From an uncultured Pelagibacteraceae bacterium (GTDB lineage Bacteria > Pseudomonadota > Alphaproteobacteria > Pelagibacterales > Pelagibacteraceae), in contig CACGTU010000009.1 of assembly GCA_902576045.1 (NCBI GenBank), forward strand, positions 1 through 40,406: DNA of 40,406 bases, written 5' to 3'. The translations under genes and the position numbers were made by a program. Of this stretch, positions 17,666 to 27,930 are shown in pieces. Each line of letters opens with the position of its first letter. Position 1 is the stretch's first letter. The notes beneath the pieces are model-generated. The model saw nothing but the letters and a program-made list of their open reading frames with translations, had not been told where the DNA came from and did not search any database.

Positions 17666-18298
17666 ATGATAGCACACGCAGTTGTTTTTTATATTTTTTC
17701 TTTGATCGCAATTGTTTCAGCAATAATGGTGACAGTTTCAAGAAATACTGTTCACTCAGTTTTTTTTTTAATCTTAGATTTTATAAGCATATCTTGTCTT
17801 TTTATTATGATAGGAGCAGAATTTTTAGGAATGATAATGTTAATTGTCTATGTTGGGGCAGTTGCAGTTTTATTTCTTTTTGTAGTTATGATGTTGAATG
17901 TTGCTCAGCAGAAAAATGAGTGGTTTGTAGCAAGCGATAGTAGCTCTCATATACCCATAGGTCTCTTAGTAAGTTTAGTGATTTTTTCAGAATTGCTAAT
18001 TGTTATTGGTGGATGGAAGTACAAAGCTGAACTTCAAGATTCTATTAATATTAATCTGAATTTAAATTTAACAAATACCCAGTCATTAGGTAGTGTTATT
18101 TACACTGATTACGTGCACTTATTTCAATTATCAGGAATGGTTCTTTTAGTTGCTATGATAGGAGCAATTGTCCTCACTTTTAGAAAAAGATCTGGTGTAA
18201 AAACTCAAAGCTATTTAAGACAAATTTCCAGAGAAAGAAACGAAGGTGTTGAATTGATAGATGTAGAAACAAAAAAGGGAGTTAAAATAGATGCTTAG
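17666..18298 (+). CDS. nuoJ: NADH-quinone oxidoreductase subunit J
   Basis: A 210-residue membrane subunit with five hydrophobic helices. The third contains the conserved [22 protein letters not shown], known in complex I structures for the pi-bulge linking quinone reduction to proton movement. The C-terminal 40 residues are hydrophilic ([20 protein letters not shown]). It overlaps nuoK by 8 bases. Confidence 0.95.
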   Translation: MIAHAVVFYIFSLIAIVSAIMVTVSRNTVHSVFFLILDFISISCLFIMIGAEFLGMIMLIVYVGAVAVLFLFVVMMLNVAQQKNEWFVASDSSSHIPIGLLVSLVIFSELLIVIGGWKYKAELQDSININLNLNLTNTQSLGSVIYTDYVHLFQLSGMVLLVAMIGAIVLTFRKRSGVKTQSYLRQISRERNEGVELIDVETKKGVKIDA

Positions 18299-18602
18299 TA
18301 TTGGTCTCGGTCATTATTTAACTCTTGCTGCCATTATATTTACTATTGGGGTGGTTGGTATTTTTTTAAATAGAAAAAACGTTATTGTTATTCTTATGAG
18401 TATTGAGTTAATTTTGTTATCTGTAAATATAAACTTGGTCTCCTTTTCGATTTTTATTAATGATCTCAGTGGTCAAGTTTTTACACTATTTATATTAACA
18501 GTAGCTGCAGCTGAGGCTGCCATAGGATTAGCAATTATAGTTATTTATTATAGGAATTCTGGAACAATTAGAGTTGAGGAGATTGACAGTTTAAAAGGAT
18601 GA
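18291..18602 (+). CDS. nuoK: NADH-quinone oxidoreductase subunit K
   Basis: A 103-residue subunit with three transmembrane helices, part of the proton path between NuoJ/NuoH and the antiporter-like subunits. It shows the conserved acidic helix residues in [15 protein letters not shown] and in [14 protein letters not shown]. The length is typical (about 100 residues). It begins inside the end of nuoJ and ends 1 base before nuoL. Confidence 0.96.
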   Translation: MLSIGLGHYLTLAAIIFTIGVVGIFLNRKNVIVILMSIELILLSVNINLVSFSIFINDLSGQVFTLFILTVAAAEAAIGLAIIVIYYRNSGTIRVEEIDSLKG

Positions 18603-18603
18603 A

Positions 18604-20517
18604 ATGGGATATTATATTTTATTTTTACCACTCGCTGCATCAATAATATCTGGATTTTTTGGAAAATTAATTGGAGATAAAGCATCTCAATTAGTAACAA
18701 GTTTGTTTGTTTCCATATCAGCTTTTTTATCAATCATCGTTTTGTATAATGTTATAGCCACAGGACACTCAGAAAACTTAATTATTGCTACATGGATAAA
18801 TTCAGGAAGTCTTAATGTAAATTGGTCAGTAAATATTGATCCACTTTCTGCAGTTATGCTTGTCGTTGTTACATTGGTCTCAGCTATAGTCCATATATAT
18901 TCAATTGGTTATATGTCTCATGATCCACATAATTCACGTTTCATGTCTTATTTATCATTATTCACATTTGCAATGTTAACTCTTGTTACATCAGATAATT
19001 TTATACAATTGTTTTTTGGTTGGGAGGGCGTTGGATTATGTTCATACTTTTTAATCGGCTTCTGGTTTAAAAAAGAAAGTGCAAATAAAGCAGCGATTAA
19101 GGCATTTATTGTAAACCGAGTTGGGGATTTTGGATTTGCTTTAGGTATTTTTTTAATTTTTTATTTATTTGGGACAGTAAACTATGATGAAGTCTTTCAA
19201 CAAATCCCAAATATATTAGATAAGGAATTAATTTTTCTTGGTTTTTATATCAATTCTGTAGACTTGATTTGTTTACTTTTATTCGTTGGTGCAATGGGTA
19301 AATCCGCACAATTTTTACTTCATACATGGCTACCAGATGCTATGGAAGGCCCTACGCCCGTATCAGCACTTATTCATGCTGCAACAATGGTAACAGCTGG
19401 AGTATTTTTGGTCGTAAGATGTTCACCAATTTATGAATATTCTGAATTAGCTTTATCTGTTGTAACTATTATAGGAATGGTAACAGCAATTTTTGCTGCG
19501 AGCGTTGCTTTAGTTCAGACAGATATTAAAAAAATTATTGCATATTCAACTTGCAGTCAACTAGGGTATATGTTTTTTGCGGCAGGTGTTGGGGCATATA
19601 ATGTTGCAATGTTTCATTTATTTACTCATGCTTTTTTTAAAGCACTTTTATTTTTAGGTTCTGGTTCTGTAATTCATTCGTTTAAAGATGAGCAAAATAT
19701 TAATTTAATGGGAGGTGTTTGGAAAAAATTACCTTACACATATAGTTTAATGATAATTGGAACCCTAGCGCTCACTGGATTTCCTTTGTTATCAGGATTT
19801 TACTCAAAAGATGCTATTATTGAGTTTGCATATTTAAGTGGAAATAATGTTGGAACGTATGCAGCCTACATTGGAATTTTCACAGCTTTTTTAACATCAA
19901 TATATTCATGGAGACTAATTTTTAAAACTTTTCATGGCACTTATAATAATTCAGAAATAAATATTGATAGTATGCATGAGTCACCGCCAACAATGCTTAT
20001 ACCACTTATTGTTCTTGCAATTGGTGCAATTTTTGCTGGTATGCTATTTAAAGATCTATTTATTGGGAAAGAATTATCTTATGCATTTTGGAATAGTTCA
20101 ATTAAATTCCTTGAACCATTAAGTACAGATCATCCACCTAATTGGTTTTTATTTTTAACACCATCTCTAGTTGTCATATCAATACCATTATCATTTTATC
20201 TATTTGTAAGAAATTTGTCTGTCGTAGATGAAATTGTTAAAATAAATAAACCACTTTATATTTTTTTACAAAAGAAATGGTATTTTGATGAACTTTATGA
20301 CTTTATTTTTGTAAATCCGTCAAAAAGAATTGGAAAGTTTTTATGGAAACAAGTTGATGGGTCAGTTATTGATAGATTTGGACCTGATGGAATATCTAAA
20401 GTGATAAAAAATTTTTCAGCTAGAGCTGTTAAATTTCAAAGTGGATATATCTACCAATATGCATTTATAATGCTTCTTGGTTTCTCAGTTTTACTAACTT
20501 TATTAATTTTAGTATAA
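18604..20517 (+). CDS. nuoL: NADH-quinone oxidoreductase subunit L
   Basis: This 637-residue distal proton-pumping subunit belongs to the Mrp-antiporter-like group. Key segments are FFGWEGVGLCSYFLIGFW (the TM5 glutamate) and LHTWLPDAMEGPTPVSALIH followed by AATMVTAGVFLVVR (lysine-containing TM7-8 region: GKSAQFLLHTW). The long C-terminal amphipathic helix that braces the membrane arm is visible at about residues 515-600, followed by a final hydrophobic helix. Length is normal. It overlaps nuoM by 1 base. Confidence 0.96.
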   Translation: MGYYILFLPLAASIISGFFGKLIGDKASQLVTSLFVSISAFLSIIVLYNVIATGHSENLIIATWINSGSLNVNWSVNIDPLSAVMLVVVTLVSAIVHIYSIGYMSHDPHNSRFMSYLSLFTFAMLTLVTSDNFIQLFFGWEGVGLCSYFLIGFWFKKESANKAAIKAFIVNRVGDFGFALGIFLIFYLFGTVNYDEVFQQIPNILDKELIFLGFYINSVDLICLLLFVGAMGKSAQFLLHTWLPDAMEGPTPVSALIHAATMVTAGVFLVVRCSPIYEYSELALSVVTIIGMVTAIFAASVALVQTDIKKIIAYSTCSQLGYMFFAAGVGAYNVAMFHLFTHAFFKALLFLGSGSVIHSFKDEQNINLMGGVWKKLPYTYSLMIIGTLALTGFPLLSGFYSKDAIIEFAYLSGNNVGTYAAYIGIFTAFLTSIYSWRLIFKTFHGTYNNSEINIDSMHESPPTMLIPLIVLAIGAIFAGMLFKDLFIGKELSYAFWNSSIKFLEPLSTDHPPNWFLFLTPSLVVISIPLSFYLFVRNLSVVDEIVKINKPLYIFLQKKWYFDELYDFIFVNPSKRIGKFLWKQVDGSVIDRFGPDGISKVIKNFSARAVKFQSGYIYQYAFIMLLGFSVLLTLLILV

Positions 20518-22010
20518 TGGACTTTCCAATCATTTCATCTTTAATAATATTACCAACAATTGGTGCTCTATTTATTTTATTTACGAAATCATCAAATAGT
20601 AAATATCAAAGCAGTAAATATGTTGCATTATTCATATCATTAGCTAACTTTATTCTCTCAATATATCTATGGTTAATTTTTGATAAATCTTCTATTAATT
20701 TTCAATTTGTAGAAAATAGAGAATGGTTATCTGGTTTTATTAACTATAAAGTAGGAGTTGATGGAATTTCAATTTTATTTATTTTACTTACAACTTTTAT
20801 AACACCAATTTGTATAATTTCTGTAATTTCAACAATTAAACACCGTTTAAAAGATTTTTTAATAGCAATACTTATAATGGAAACTCTAATGATTGGAGTT
20901 TTCTGCTCTCTCGATTTAATAATTTTCTATTTATTTTTTGAAGGTGGCTTAATACCTATGTTCCTAATTATAGGTATCTGGGGTGGTGAAAGAAGAGTTT
21001 ATTCAGCCTTCAAATTCTTTTTATATACCTTGCTAGGTTCAGTTTTAATGTTGATTGCAATAATATCTATTTATTGGATATCTGGAACAACTGATGTTGA
21101 AAAGTTGTATGAAATTGGAATTGGAGAACAATATCAAAAACTTTTATGGTTGGCTTTCTTTAGTTCATTTGCAGTAAAAACACCTATGTGGCCGGTACAC
21201 ACTTGGTTGCCAGATGCTCACGTTGAGGCACCAACCGCTGGATCTGTTTTGCTTGCAGCAATATTACTAAAAATGGCTGGGTATGGATTTATAAGATTTT
21301 CTGTAGGATTATTTCCAATAGCTTCTGAATATTTTGTGCCACTTGTCTTTGCATTAAGTTTGATTGCAATTATTTACACATCTTTAGTTGCTCTAATGCA
21401 GGAAGATATGAAAAAGTTGATTGCTTATTCTTCTGTTGCGCATATGGGTTTTGTAACACTCGGAATTTTTACCATGACTCAACAAGGCATTGAGGGCAGT
21501 ATATTTCAAATGATCAGTCATGGATTAGTATCGGCAGCTCTATTCTTAAGCGTTGGTGTTGTTTACGACAGAAATCATACAAGATTGATAAAAAAATATG
21601 GCGGGTTAGTAACTGTGATGCCAAAATATGGTATTGTATTTATGATATTTGCCCTAGGTTCTCTAGGACTTCCAGGGACAAGTGGATTTATTGGTGAATT
21701 TCTAATTCTAATGGGAACATTCAAAAAAAGTTTTCTAGTTGCAACTATTGCAAGTTTAGGTGTTATTTTAGGAGCAGCATACATACTTTGGATGTACAAA
21801 AGAGTTGTTTTTGGCGAAATAATTCATGAAGAAATTAAAAGTATGAAAGATCTAAAAAAATTTGAGTTATTAATTCTTCTTTTATTAGCAATACCAATTA
21901 TATTTTTTGGATTTTATCCAGAGCCATTAATAAATTCAATTGAAACATCTGTAACCAGTTTGATAGATAACTATAATATAAATTTAACACAAAGTATTGC
22001 AAAGAAATAA
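20517..22010 (+). CDS. nuoM: NADH-quinone oxidoreductase subunit M
   Basis: A 497-residue antiporter-like proton-pumping subunit. The TM5 glutamate block FEGGLIPMFLIIGIWGG, the KTPMWPVHTWLPDAHVEAPT block and the GSVLLAAILLKMAGYG segment are all conserved, as is SSVAHMGFVTLGIF. About 14 hydrophobic helices are visible. It starts in the nuoL stop codon (TAATGG) and ends overlapping nuoN by 1 base in the same way, so these three subunits are probably translationally coupled. Confidence 0.96.
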   Translation: MDFPIISSLIILPTIGALFILFTKSSNSKYQSSKYVALFISLANFILSIYLWLIFDKSSINFQFVENREWLSGFINYKVGVDGISILFILLTTFITPICIISVISTIKHRLKDFLIAILIMETLMIGVFCSLDLIIFYLFFEGGLIPMFLIIGIWGGERRVYSAFKFFLYTLLGSVLMLIAIISIYWISGTTDVEKLYEIGIGEQYQKLLWLAFFSSFAVKTPMWPVHTWLPDAHVEAPTAGSVLLAAILLKMAGYGFIRFSVGLFPIASEYFVPLVFALSLIAIIYTSLVALMQEDMKKLIAYSSVAHMGFVTLGIFTMTQQGIEGSIFQMISHGLVSAALFLSVGVVYDRNHTRLIKKYGGLVTVMPKYGIVFMIFALGSLGLPGTSGFIGEFLILMGTFKKSFLVATIASLGVILGAAYILWMYKRVVFGEIIHEEIKSMKDLKKFELLILLLLAIPIIFFGFYPEPLINSIETSVTSLIDNYNINLTQSIAKK

Positions 22011-23425
22011 TGGAAAATTTAGAAATAATCTTACCTGAAATATTTTTATCACTAACAATAATGTTCTTGCTTCTATTCGGGGTTTTTAAAAATAATAGCT
22101 CAAAATTAATATATAATTTAACAACTCTTAGTTTGATTATACTGTTTGCTTTATTATTAAATCTTTACCAAGTTTCAGATTTATCAATTTTTAATAATAG
22201 TTACAAAGTTGATAGTTTGGCAACATTCATGAAATTATTGACCATTGGGTCTGGGATTTTTGTGATGCTTACTTCCTCAAAATATATTGAAATTAATAAT
22301 ATTAACAAAATGGAATATCCAATTTTAATATTAAGTTCTATTTTAGGAATGATGGTAATGATCAGTTCAAACGATTTAATTGTATTTTATATGGGTCTTG
22401 AATTACAATCTTTAGCACTATATGTACTTGCATCTTTTAATAGAGAAAATCTTTTATCTACAGAGTCTGGTCTTAAATATTTTGTACTTAGTGCTCTATC
22501 ATCAGGTTTGTTACTCTATGGTTGTTCATTAATATATGGTTTCTCAGGATCCACAAATTTTAATATCATTTTAGATAATTCAAGCTCAGTTCAATATGGA
22601 ATTACTTTTGGTATTGTTTTTATATTAGTTGGATTAGCATTTAAAATCTCTGCAGTTCCATTTCACATGTGGGCTCCAGATGTTTATCAAGGATCCCCAA
22701 CTTCAGTAACAACATTTTTTGCTGTACTGCCAAAAATTGCAGCTTTATCGGTTTTTATAAGATTTTTGTATGTTCCATTTGCTGAAATGAACGACCAATG
22801 GCAAATGATTATTATATTTTTATCTATTGCATCAATGATTTTTGGAGCTGTAGCTGCAATAGGGCAAAAAAATCTAAAACGGCTGATAGCTTACAGCTCA
22901 ATAGGGCATATGGGATACGCTTTAACTGGTTTAGCTGCTGGAACAAATCAGGGAATACAAGGATCTATAAGCTATATTGCAATTTACCTAGTTATGAATT
23001 TAGCTTTCTTTAGCTGCATGTTCATGCTGCGAAGAAACAATGAGTATTATGAAAGCATTGAGGATTTATCTGGTCTTTCCAAAAATCATCCATTGTTATC
23101 ATTTTCATTACTAATAATATTATTTTCACTCGCAGGCATACCACCACTTGCAGGTTTTTTTGCAAAATTTTATGTATTTATGGCTGTAATTGAACAAAAA
23201 ATGTATTTTTTAGCGATTGTAGGATTACTATCTACTGTCATAGCTGCTTTTTACTACCTAAGAATTATAAAAATTATATATTTTGATAAAGAAAAAGAAA
23301 AATTTGAGACAGACCATCATTTTGGATTAAAGCTTACATTGGCTGTATCAACAATATTTATTTTAGCATATTTTATTTATCCCAGTGGTTTAACTGAGAT
23401 AGTTTCAAAAATAAATATTATTTAA
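22010..23425 (+). CDS. nuoN: NADH-quinone oxidoreductase subunit N
   Basis: A 471-residue antiporter-like proton-pumping subunit and last of the 14 nuo genes. It shows FYMGLELQSLALYVLASFNR (TM5 glutamate), KISAVPFHMWAPDVYQGSPT (TM7-8 block) and YSSIGHMGYALTGLAAG. The length fits bacterial NuoN (about 470-490). The stop codon overlaps the following birA ATG by 1 base, so the complex I genes run into the next functions without a break. Confidence 0.96.
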   Translation: MENLEIILPEIFLSLTIMFLLLFGVFKNNSSKLIYNLTTLSLIILFALLLNLYQVSDLSIFNNSYKVDSLATFMKLLTIGSGIFVMLTSSKYIEINNINKMEYPILILSSILGMMVMISSNDLIVFYMGLELQSLALYVLASFNRENLLSTESGLKYFVLSALSSGLLLYGCSLIYGFSGSTNFNIILDNSSSVQYGITFGIVFILVGLAFKISAVPFHMWAPDVYQGSPTSVTTFFAVLPKIAALSVFIRFLYVPFAEMNDQWQMIIIFLSIASMIFGAVAAIGQKNLKRLIAYSSIGHMGYALTGLAAGTNQGIQGSISYIAIYLVMNLAFFSCMFMLRRNNEYYESIEDLSGLSKNHPLLSFSLLIILFSLAGIPPLAGFFAKFYVFMAVIEQKMYFLAIVGLLSTVIAAFYYLRIIKIIYFDKEKEKFETDHHFGLKLTLAVSTIFILAYFIYPSGLTEIVSKINII

Positions 23426-23946
23426 TGAAATTGAAAATATTTCAGTTTAAAAAAGTTAAAAGTACAAATTCTACAGCTATAAGATTAATTAATCAGAATA
23501 TAAAATTTGGTGTAGTAACCGCAGAAAGGCAATATAAAGGAAGAGGACAGGGAACAAATAGGTGGATATCAAATTATGGAAATATTTTTTTATCTATTTT
23601 TTTTCCTATAAAAAGAAATCTATCTATAAAAAATATAACTAAAATCAATTTAAATGTAGTTAAAAAAGTTATTAAAAAACATATCAATGAAAAGATAAAT
23701 ATTAAACTTCCAAATGATATATTGATAAATCAATCAAAAATTTGTGGAATACTGCAGGAAATAATTTTTAAAAACAATATAAAGTACATAATTATTGGAA
23801 TTGGGATTAATTTAAATTATAGCCCGATTATACCTAATTATTGTACATCATATCTTAATAAATATAGTAAAAAAAATATTAAAAAATTAGAACTAATTAA
23901 AGAGTTGAAAAGAAACTTTGAGAAAAAAATTGAAAATTTTATATAA
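23425..23946 (+). CDS. birA: Minimal biotin--[acetyl-CoA carboxylase] ligase
   Basis: This 173-residue enzyme should activate biotin with ATP and attach it to biotin carboxyl carrier proteins. Catalytic-core motifs are present: GRGQGTNRW at 39-47 (usual GRGRxGRxW), KLPNDIL at 94-100 (usual KWPND), KICGILQE at 106-112 and IGIGINLN at 124-131. The N-terminal DNA-binding domain of E. coli BirA and most of the C-terminal SH3-like domain are missing, so it is not expected to act as the biotin repressor. The length is well under the roughly 240-330 residues of most relatives. It sits between nuoN and coaX, a common alphaproteobacterial position. Confidence 0.85.
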   Translation: MKLKIFQFKKVKSTNSTAIRLINQNIKFGVVTAERQYKGRGQGTNRWISNYGNIFLSIFFPIKRNLSIKNITKINLNVVKKVIKKHINEKINIKLPNDILINQSKICGILQEIIFKNNIKYIIIGIGINLNYSPIIPNYCTSYLNKYSKKNIKKLELIKELKRNFEKKIENFI

Positions 23947-24692
23947 TGATTTTATTAGGCGATATTGGTAACACAGATATAAAGATTTCTTTATACAGTA
24001 ATTATAAAAAATTAATTTTGAAAAAGAGGATTAATCCACTTTTATTAAATTTGAATAAATTAAACTTTCATTTCAGTTTCTTAAAAAAATATTTAAAAAG
24101 TATAGATAAAATTTTATTTTGCTCAGTGGTCCCAAATAAATTTATAAAAATAAAAAAATATTTCGAAAAAATTACTAATAAAAAATGTTATGAATTAAAA
24201 AAACTAAAAATTGAAAAATTAATCAAAATTAAAGTAAAAAAAAATCAAGTAGGATCTGATAGACTTGCAAATGCAATATCAGTTTTAGAAACTAATAAAA
24301 ATTTTATAATTATAGATTTTGGAACAGCAACAACTTTTGATATAGTGATTAATAAAAATTATATTGGAGGGGTCATTGCTCCAGGCGTTAAATTGTCACT
24401 TGATAATTTAACTAATAGAGCCTCCTTAATTCCTAAAATAAATTTAAAAAAGATTAAAAATGTTATAGGAAAAACCACATCCTCTGCAATTTATTCTGGT
24501 TTTTATCTTGGTTATAACGGTTTAATTGACAATATAATTAAATTGATTATTAAACAAACTCGAAAAAAGTTTATGATTGTTTTAACTGGTGGTTTGTCTC
24601 ACTTATTTAAAAATTCAATAAATGGAAAAGTTAAACTAGACAAAAATTTAACAATAAATGGTTTATTAAAAGCATCAGATTTAATTAAGTAA
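23946..24692 (+). CDS. coaX: Type III pantothenate kinase
   Basis: This 248-residue ASKHA-fold kinase phosphorylates pantothenate, the first step of coenzyme A synthesis. The phosphate-binding motif GDIGNTDIK (5-13), the QVGSDRLANA segment with its conserved Asp-Arg, and the IIDFGTATTFDIV motif define CoaX. GGVIAPGV and a late LTGGLSHLF nucleotide loop follow. The length is usual. It starts in the birA stop codon and ends 5 bases before rnj. It is very Lys/Ile-rich, like its neighbours. Confidence 0.93.
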   Translation: MILLGDIGNTDIKISLYSNYKKLILKKRINPLLLNLNKLNFHFSFLKKYLKSIDKILFCSVVPNKFIKIKKYFEKITNKKCYELKKLKIEKLIKIKVKKNQVGSDRLANAISVLETNKNFIIIDFGTATTFDIVINKNYIGGVIAPGVKLSLDNLTNRASLIPKINLKKIKNVIGKTTSSAIYSGFYLGYNGLIDNIIKLIIKQTRKKFMIVLTGGLSHLFKNSINGKVKLDKNLTINGLLKASDLIK

Positions 24693-24697
24693 TAAAA

Positions 24698-26356
24698 ATG
24701 AAAGAAGAATTAATTTTTTGTCCTTTAGGTGGATCTGGAGAGATCGGAATGAATATGAATCTCTTTGCTTATGGTAAAGCGGATAACCAAAAATGGATAA
24801 TTGTTGATATAGGTGTCACATTCGCAGATGATACTGTACCTGGCGTAGACTTGATATATCCCGACCCTGGTTTCATTGTAGATAAAAAAGATGATTTACT
24901 CGGGATAGTTCTTACACATGCACACGAAGATCACATAGGGGCTATAGCGCATATTTGGCCAAAGCTAAAATGTAAAATTTTTGCAACACCATTTACAGCG
25001 GTTCTAATTAATGAAAAATTTAAAGAGAAAAAAATAGATATTTCAAGATATTTAAAAATTGTTCAATTAAACAGCACATTAAATCTTGATCCATTTAAAA
25101 TTGAGTTCGTAACCTTGACTCACTCAATTCTTGAGCCAAACGGTCTAAAAATAGAAACTCCCGTAGGAAATATACTTCATACAGGTGACTGGAAATGTGA
25201 TCCTGACCCTCTGATTGGTGAAAATATAAACTCAAATAGATTAAAAGAAATCGGTAAAGAAGGTGTTCTCGCTATGATTTGTGACTCAACAAATGTGTTT
25301 AGCGCTGGGAGAGCAGGCTCAGAATTAGATGTAAGAAAAAATATGCTGAAAGTAATGGAAAGACTTGATAAGCGAATTATTATTACTTCCTTCGCTTCAA
25401 ATGTAGCAAGAATGGAGACTGCGTTTTATTGTGCTGAAAAGACTGGAAGACAAATTGCTTTAGTTGGAAGATCAATGCATAGAATCTATAAAGCTGCAAG
25501 ACAATGTGGGTATTTAAATAACGTAATTGAACCCCTAGACTCAAGAGATGTAAAAAATATATCAAGAGAAAAAATTGTTTACTTGTGCACAGGTAGTCAA
25601 GGAGAACCTATGGGTGCCATGACTAGAATAGCTAATTATATTCATCCTGACGTATTTGTAGAGAGGGGAGATGCAGTTATTTTTTCATCAAAGATAATTC
25701 CTGGTAATGAAAAAAAATTATATAAATTGCACAATCAGTTAGTTAAAGAGGGTATAGAAGTTATTTCTGAGGATAGTGAATTTATACATGTATCAGGTCA
25801 TCCAAATAGAGAAGATTTAAAAGATATGTATAATTGGATTAAACCTAAGTCTGTAATCCCTGTGCATGGCGAACATAGACACATGATAGAACACATAAAC
25901 TTCGCAAAAGAAATGCAAGTTCCTTATCCAGTTAAAGTAGAAAATGGAGATATTGTAAGACTATATCCGGGTGAAAAACCAGAGGTTTACGATAAAGCCC
26001 CAAGTGGAAAGTTGTATGTTGATGGTAATATTAGTGTTGAAGAAGACGCACAATCAATTAAAGAAAGAAAAAATTTATCAGCAAATGGTTTTGTTGAGGC
26101 AACAATTTTAATTACCCCGAAGGGAAATATTCACAACAAGCCTCTATTAACTTTCAAGGGTTTACCTATTTATGAAAAAGAGGAATTTCAATACGGTCTA
26201 GAGGAGGAAATTGAAAAAACTACAAAAACATTTTCAATGAATAATAAAAAACAGGAAATAAATCTTATTGAGGCTTTAAAATCAACTTGTAGAAAATATA
26301 CAAAAGAAAAAACTGGTAAAAGGCCCCTCACGAATATAAATTTAGTGAGGATTTAG
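24698..26356 (+). CDS. rnj: Ribonuclease J
   Basis: This 552-residue metallo-beta-lactamase/beta-CASP ribonuclease has 5'-to-3' exonuclease and endonuclease activity in known members and matures or degrades RNA. The metal-binding motif HAHEDHIGA starts at residue 74, later metal ligands appear in LHTGDWKCD, and beta-CASP motifs include CDSTNVFSAGRAGSE, CTGSQGEPMGAM, HVSGHPNREDLK and PVHGEHRHM. Length and order are normal. The stop TAG directly abuts the TTG start of the DUF1467 gene. This position between coaX/birA and proS is shared by many alphaproteobacteria. Confidence 0.95.
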   Translation: MKEELIFCPLGGSGEIGMNMNLFAYGKADNQKWIIVDIGVTFADDTVPGVDLIYPDPGFIVDKKDDLLGIVLTHAHEDHIGAIAHIWPKLKCKIFATPFTAVLINEKFKEKKIDISRYLKIVQLNSTLNLDPFKIEFVTLTHSILEPNGLKIETPVGNILHTGDWKCDPDPLIGENINSNRLKEIGKEGVLAMICDSTNVFSAGRAGSELDVRKNMLKVMERLDKRIIITSFASNVARMETAFYCAEKTGRQIALVGRSMHRIYKAARQCGYLNNVIEPLDSRDVKNISREKIVYLCTGSQGEPMGAMTRIANYIHPDVFVERGDAVIFSSKIIPGNEKKLYKLHNQLVKEGIEVISEDSEFIHVSGHPNREDLKDMYNWIKPKSVIPVHGEHRHMIEHINFAKEMQVPYPVKVENGDIVRLYPGEKPEVYDKAPSGKLYVDGNISVEEDAQSIKERKNLSANGFVEATILITPKGNIHNKPLLTFKGLPIYEKEEFQYGLEEEIEKTTKTFSMNNKKQEINLIEALKSTCRKYTKEKTGKRPLTNINLVRI

Positions 26357-26602
26357 TTGAGTATTACAGGATCACTAGTAGTTTTTGTTTGTTTATGGTG
26401 GATTATATTTTTTGCAATTCTGCCAATTGATGTAAATAGGGAAAAAAAAGAAAATATAGAGGGTGTTGATCCTGGAGCTCCTGAAAACCCAAAAATTTTA
26501 AAAAAAATTGGTTATTCTACTTTGATTACATCAATTATATTTATAATCATTTATTTATTAGTAAAATATGAATATTTTAATTTAAGAAACTTTATCAACT
26601 AA
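26357..26602 (+). CDS. DUF1467 family small membrane protein
   Basis: An 81-residue protein with two transmembrane helices (about 4-24 and 51-70) and a conserved middle loop LPIDVNREKKENIEGVDPGAP, matching the DUF1467 pattern. The frame starts with TTG immediately after the rnj stop; no in-frame ATG lies before the first helix, so TTG is the likely start. DUF1467 genes commonly lie between rnj and proS in alphaproteobacteria; their function is unknown. It overlaps proS by 1 base. Confidence 0.85.
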   Translation: MSITGSLVVFVCLWWIIFFAILPIDVNREKKENIEGVDPGAPENPKILKKIGYSTLITSIIFIIIYLLVKYEYFNLRNFIN

Positions 26603-27930
26603 TGTATTTTTCAAAATCATTTATTCCAATTCTAAAAAATAACCCCACAGAGGCTAAAATAAAATCTCATCAATTAATGCTAAGAGTGGGAATGATCAAA
26701 CAGTCCTCTGCTGGAATTTACTCATGGTTACCATTGGGCTTTAAAGTGATGAAAAAAATTGAACAAATTGTAAGAGAAGAACAAGATAGAGTTGGTGTGC
26801 AAGAAATATTGATGCCAACAATTCAATCATCTGAAATTTGGAAAGAAAGTGGTCGTTACGATGATTACGGTGAAGAAATGTTACGTATAAAAGATCGTCA
26901 AAACAGAGAAATGCTTTACGGACCTACAAATGAAGAACTAGTGACTGAAATTTTTAGATCTAGTATTAAATCATATAAATCTCTTCCACAGTTACTCTAC
27001 CATATTCAATGGAAATTTAGAGATGAACTGCGTCCAAGATTTGGAATCATGAGATGCAGAGAGTTTTATATGAAAGATGCTTACTCATTTGATTTGACAG
27101 ATGATGATGCATTATTTTCTTACAATAAATTTTTTCTTTCATATCTAAGAACGTTCAAAAGATTGAATTTATCAGCTATACCAATGGCAGCTGACACTGG
27201 ACCTATTGGAGGAAATTTATCACATGAATTTATTATATTAGCCGAAACAGGTGAGAGTAAAATTTATACAGATAAAAGAATTTTTGAAGTTGATAGTGAA
27301 ATTACTAAAATTGAAAAAAATTCATTAAATACATTAAGAGAAGAGTATGAAAAATACTATGCAGTGACAGACGAAAAATTTGACAAAAAAGAGTTTCAAA
27401 AAAAAGTTTCAGAAAACCAAAGAATTAATACTAAAGGGATTGAAGTAGGGCACATATTTTATTTTGGAGATAAATATTCTAAGCCAATGAATGCAGCAGT
27501 TGATTTCAATGGAAAAAAAGAATTTGTTAAAATGGGATCTTATGGAATAGGTGTATCAAGATTAGTAGGTGCCATAATTGAGGCAAAATACGATGATAAA
27601 GATGAAGTTATGAAATGGCCAATTTCAGTAGCTCCATATGACTGTGCAATATTACCAATGATAAATAAAAATGATAATTCTAATTTAGAAAAATCAAACA
27701 AAATTTTAGAACATTTTAATAAAAATAATATAGATACCATTATTGATGATACCGACGAAAATATTTCAGCCAAGATAAAAAAATTTAATTTAATCGGCAT
27801 CCCATTTCAATTGATATTGGGAAAAAAATCAGAGGGTGATACTTTTGAATTTAAAGAAGTTGGAAAAGAAACACAAAATTTGAAAATTGAAGAAATAATT
27901 ACTCAAATTAAAAAAGCAAAATCAAATTGA
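26602..27930 (+). CDS. proS: Prolyl-tRNA synthetase (short form without editing insertion)
   Basis: This 442-residue class II synthetase charges tRNA-Pro. Visible class II blocks are the motif 2 region WKFRDELRPRFGIMRCREF with the following MKDAYSFD, the TNEELVTEIF substrate loop, and motif 3 GSYGIGVSRLVGAIIE. The C-terminal anticodon-binding domain (about 345-442) is complete. It lacks the editing insertion found in the roughly 570-residue E. coli enzyme, as is usual for alphaproteobacterial ProS, so mischarged Ala-tRNA-Pro would need another editor. It overlaps lolC by 4 bases. Confidence 0.95.
   Translation: MYFSKSFIPILKNNPTEAKIKSHQLMLRVGMIKQSSAGIYSWLPLGFKVMKKIEQIVREEQDRVGVQEILMPTIQSSEIWKESGRYDDYGEEMLRIKDRQNREMLYGPTNEELVTEIFRSSIKSYKSLPQLLYHIQWKFRDELRPRFGIMRCREFYMKDAYSFDLTDDDALFSYNKFFLSYLRTFKRLNLSAIPMAADTGPIGGNLSHEFIILAETGESKIYTDKRIFEVDSEITKIEKNSLNTLREEYEKYYAVTDEKFDKKEFQKKVSENQRINTKGIEVGHIFYFGDKYSKPMNAAVDFNGKKEFVKMGSYGIGVSRLVGAIIEAKYDDKDEVMKWPISVAPYDCAILPMINKNDNSNLEKSNKILEHFNKNNIDTIIDDTDENISAKIKKFNLIGIPFQLILGKKSEGDTFEFKEVGKETQNLKIEEIITQIKKAKSN

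Noticed and set aside
22798-23013. 71-codon plus-strand frame inside nuoN
   Set aside because: It lies wholly within the well-conserved nuoN gene in another frame and resembles no protein family.
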